A DNA stretch of 64,000 nucleotides from Flavimobilis rhizosphaerae (GTDB lineage Bacteria; Actinomycetota; Actinomycetes; Actinomycetales; Cellulomonadaceae): the NCBI RefSeq assembly GCF_014852685.1, contig NZ_JACZDF010000004.1:1-64000 (forward strand), read 5' to 3'. Of this stretch, positions 62,925 to 64,000 are shown one piece after another (position 1 is the stretch's first letter; every line of letters starts with the position of its first letter). The position numbers and the translations under genes are program-made. The notes under the pieces were generated by a model. That model did no database searches. It worked only from the letters and a program-made list of their open reading frames with translations, and was not told the origin of the DNA.

Positions 62925-64000
62925 ATGGCCTACCCCCTCCACCGCGACTCCGCCGTCCCGGCAAGCCCGGACCTTCCCGCGCTCGAGCGCGAGGTTCTCG
63001 CGTACTGGGACGCCGACGGGACCTTCCAGGCGTCGATCGACCAGCGTCCCGCGGGTACGGACGGCGACAACGAGTTCGTCTTCTATGACGGCCCGCCCTT
63101 CGCCAACGGCCTGCCGCACTACGGCCACCTGCTCACGGGGTACGCGAAGGACGTCGTCCCGCGTTACATGACGATGCGCGGTCGCCGCGTCGAGCGTCGC
63201 TTCGGCTGGGACACGCACGGTCTGCCGGCCGAGCTTGAGGCAGAGCGCGTCCTCGGGATCTCCGACAAGTCGGAGATCGAGGAGATGGGCATCGCCGCGT
63301 TCAACGAGGCGTGCCGCACGTCCGTGCTCCGGTACACGAAGGAGTGGCAGGAGTATGTGACGCGCCAGGCGCGCTGGGTCGACTTCGACAACGACTACAA
63401 GACGCTCGACGTCACGTACATGGAGTCGGTGCTGTGGGCGTTCAAGGAGCTGCACACGAAGGGCCTCGCGTACGAGGGCTACCGCGTGCTCCCGTACTGC
63501 TGGCGCGACGAGACGCCGCTGTCGAACCACGAGCTGCGCATGGACGACGACGTCTACCAGTCGCGTCAGGACCCCGCGCTCACCGTCGGCGTGCGCCTCG
63601 AGTCGGGTGAGCTCGCGCTCATCTGGACGACGACGCCGTGGACCCTGCCGTCAAACCTTGCCCTCGCTGTGGGTCCGGACGTCGACTACGTCGTCGTCCG
63701 GGCGGGCGAGGGCTCGGTCGTCGCAGGCCAGGAGGTGCTGCTCGGTGCTGCGCGCCTCGGCGCCTACGCGGCCGAGCTCGACCTGGGCGACGACCCGCAG
63801 GCAGCCGTCCTGCGGACTCTCACCGGTGCCGAGCTGGCCGGTCGCCGCTACACGCCGCCGTTCCCGTACTTCGCGGACGACGCCGCCAACCCAGCCGCGC
63901 ACCAGGTGCTCGCGGCCGACTGGGTCTCGACCGAGGACGGCACGGGTCTCGTCCACCTCGCCCCCGCGTTCGGTGAGGACGACAAGGAGGCGTGCGACGT
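62925..64000 (+). CDS. ileS: Isoleucyl-tRNA synthetase, N-terminal part (runs off right edge)
   Basis: 358 codons visible from ATG with AGGAGAG 6 nt upstream. The class I HIGH motif is [20 protein letters not shown] (His65). The tail [20 protein letters not shown] and editing-domain entry [20 protein letters not shown] follow. The PHYGH and [10 protein letters not shown] type matches the long, eukaryote-like IleS branch (about 1,050-1,100 residues) seen in actinobacteria, which can be less sensitive to mupirocin. KMSKS lies outside the window. Controlled by the upstream T-box. Confidence 0.96.
   Translation, partial: MAYPLHRDSAVPASPDLPALEREVLAYWDADGTFQASIDQRPAGTDGDNEFVFYDGPPFANGLPHYGHLLTGYAKDVVPRYMTMRGRRVERRFGWDTHGLPAELEAERVLGISDKSEIEEMGIAAFNEACRTSVLRYTKEWQEYVTRQARWVDFDNDYKTLDVTYMESVLWAFKELHTKGLAYEGYRVLPYCWRDETPLSNHELRMDDDVYQSRQDPALTVGVRLESGELALIWTTTPWTLPSNLALAVGPDVDYVVVRAGEGSVVAGQEVLLGAARLGAYAAELDLGDDPQAAVLRTLTGAELAGRRYTPPFPYFADDAANPAAHQVLAADWVSTEDGTGLVHLAPAFGEDDKEACD

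Overview
The window is high-GC DNA from an actinobacterium, most likely Micrococcales near the Cellulomonadaceae, Sanguibacteraceae or Jonesiaceae. The evidence is the tig-clpP1-clpP2-clpX cluster with two ClpP paralogues, a translational-type ileS T-box, F420-dependent enzymes with CofE, a secreted multidomain chitinase, a GH53 galactanase and strong G/C third-position bias. The taxonomic placement is inferred, not computed.

Region 1 (1-930) is an insertion hotspot. It has the 5' end of a tyrosine integrase at the left edge, a small hypothetical gene, tRNA-Gly(TCC) on the minus strand and tRNA-Pro(TGG) on the plus strand.

Region 2 (about 930-29,220) is an accessory island. Its two ends carry directly repeated copies of the same segment: conserved hairpins plus the 3' part of a DDE transposase gene. 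The left copy belongs to a full element in which the transposase is translationally coupled to a degenerate tyrosine-recombinase-like gene. The right copy is truncated. Between them are candidate defence genes: an MmeI-like Type IIL restriction-modification enzyme, a zinc-ribbon/HEPN-like protein next to a DUF4238 protein, a DUF4365 nuclease-like protein, an EVE-like plus DUF3883 protein, a SIR2-domain gene coupled to a DUF1643 gene, and a CoiA-like nuclease. These are mixed with intact and broken IS3 and ISL3 elements. The stretches 8.5-9.7, 13.3-14.3 and 25.3-26.1 kb look more A/T-rich in codon use than the core genes, which fits transfer.

Region 3 (29.3-34.8 kb) returns to the chromosome. 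It holds a frameshifted membrane-protein gene, a phosphotransferase, an O-methyltransferase fragment, and a copper-type operon (copC, PCuAC chaperone, Dyp peroxidase). That operon diverges from a BlaI/CopY-type repressor and M56 peptidase pair around a perfect operator-like palindrome.

Region 4 (34.9-64.0 kb) is core genome: tig, clpP1, clpP2, clpX, chorismate mutase, a YeiH exporter, a baeRF protein, a polar amino-acid ABC transporter with a possible ARG box, an acyl-CoA synthetase, valS, an F420-dependent oxidoreductase with cofE, a chitinase, a GH53 galactanase with a LacI regulator, a FecCD-type ABC cassette resembling the proposed F420-0 importer, proC, an arsenate-reductase-like/SDR fusion, and an Ile T-box followed by ileS, which runs off the right edge. 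CofE, the F420-dependent enzyme and the importer cassette together suggest that the cell may take up F420-0 and only add the glutamate tail itself. This cannot be settled without the rest of the genome.
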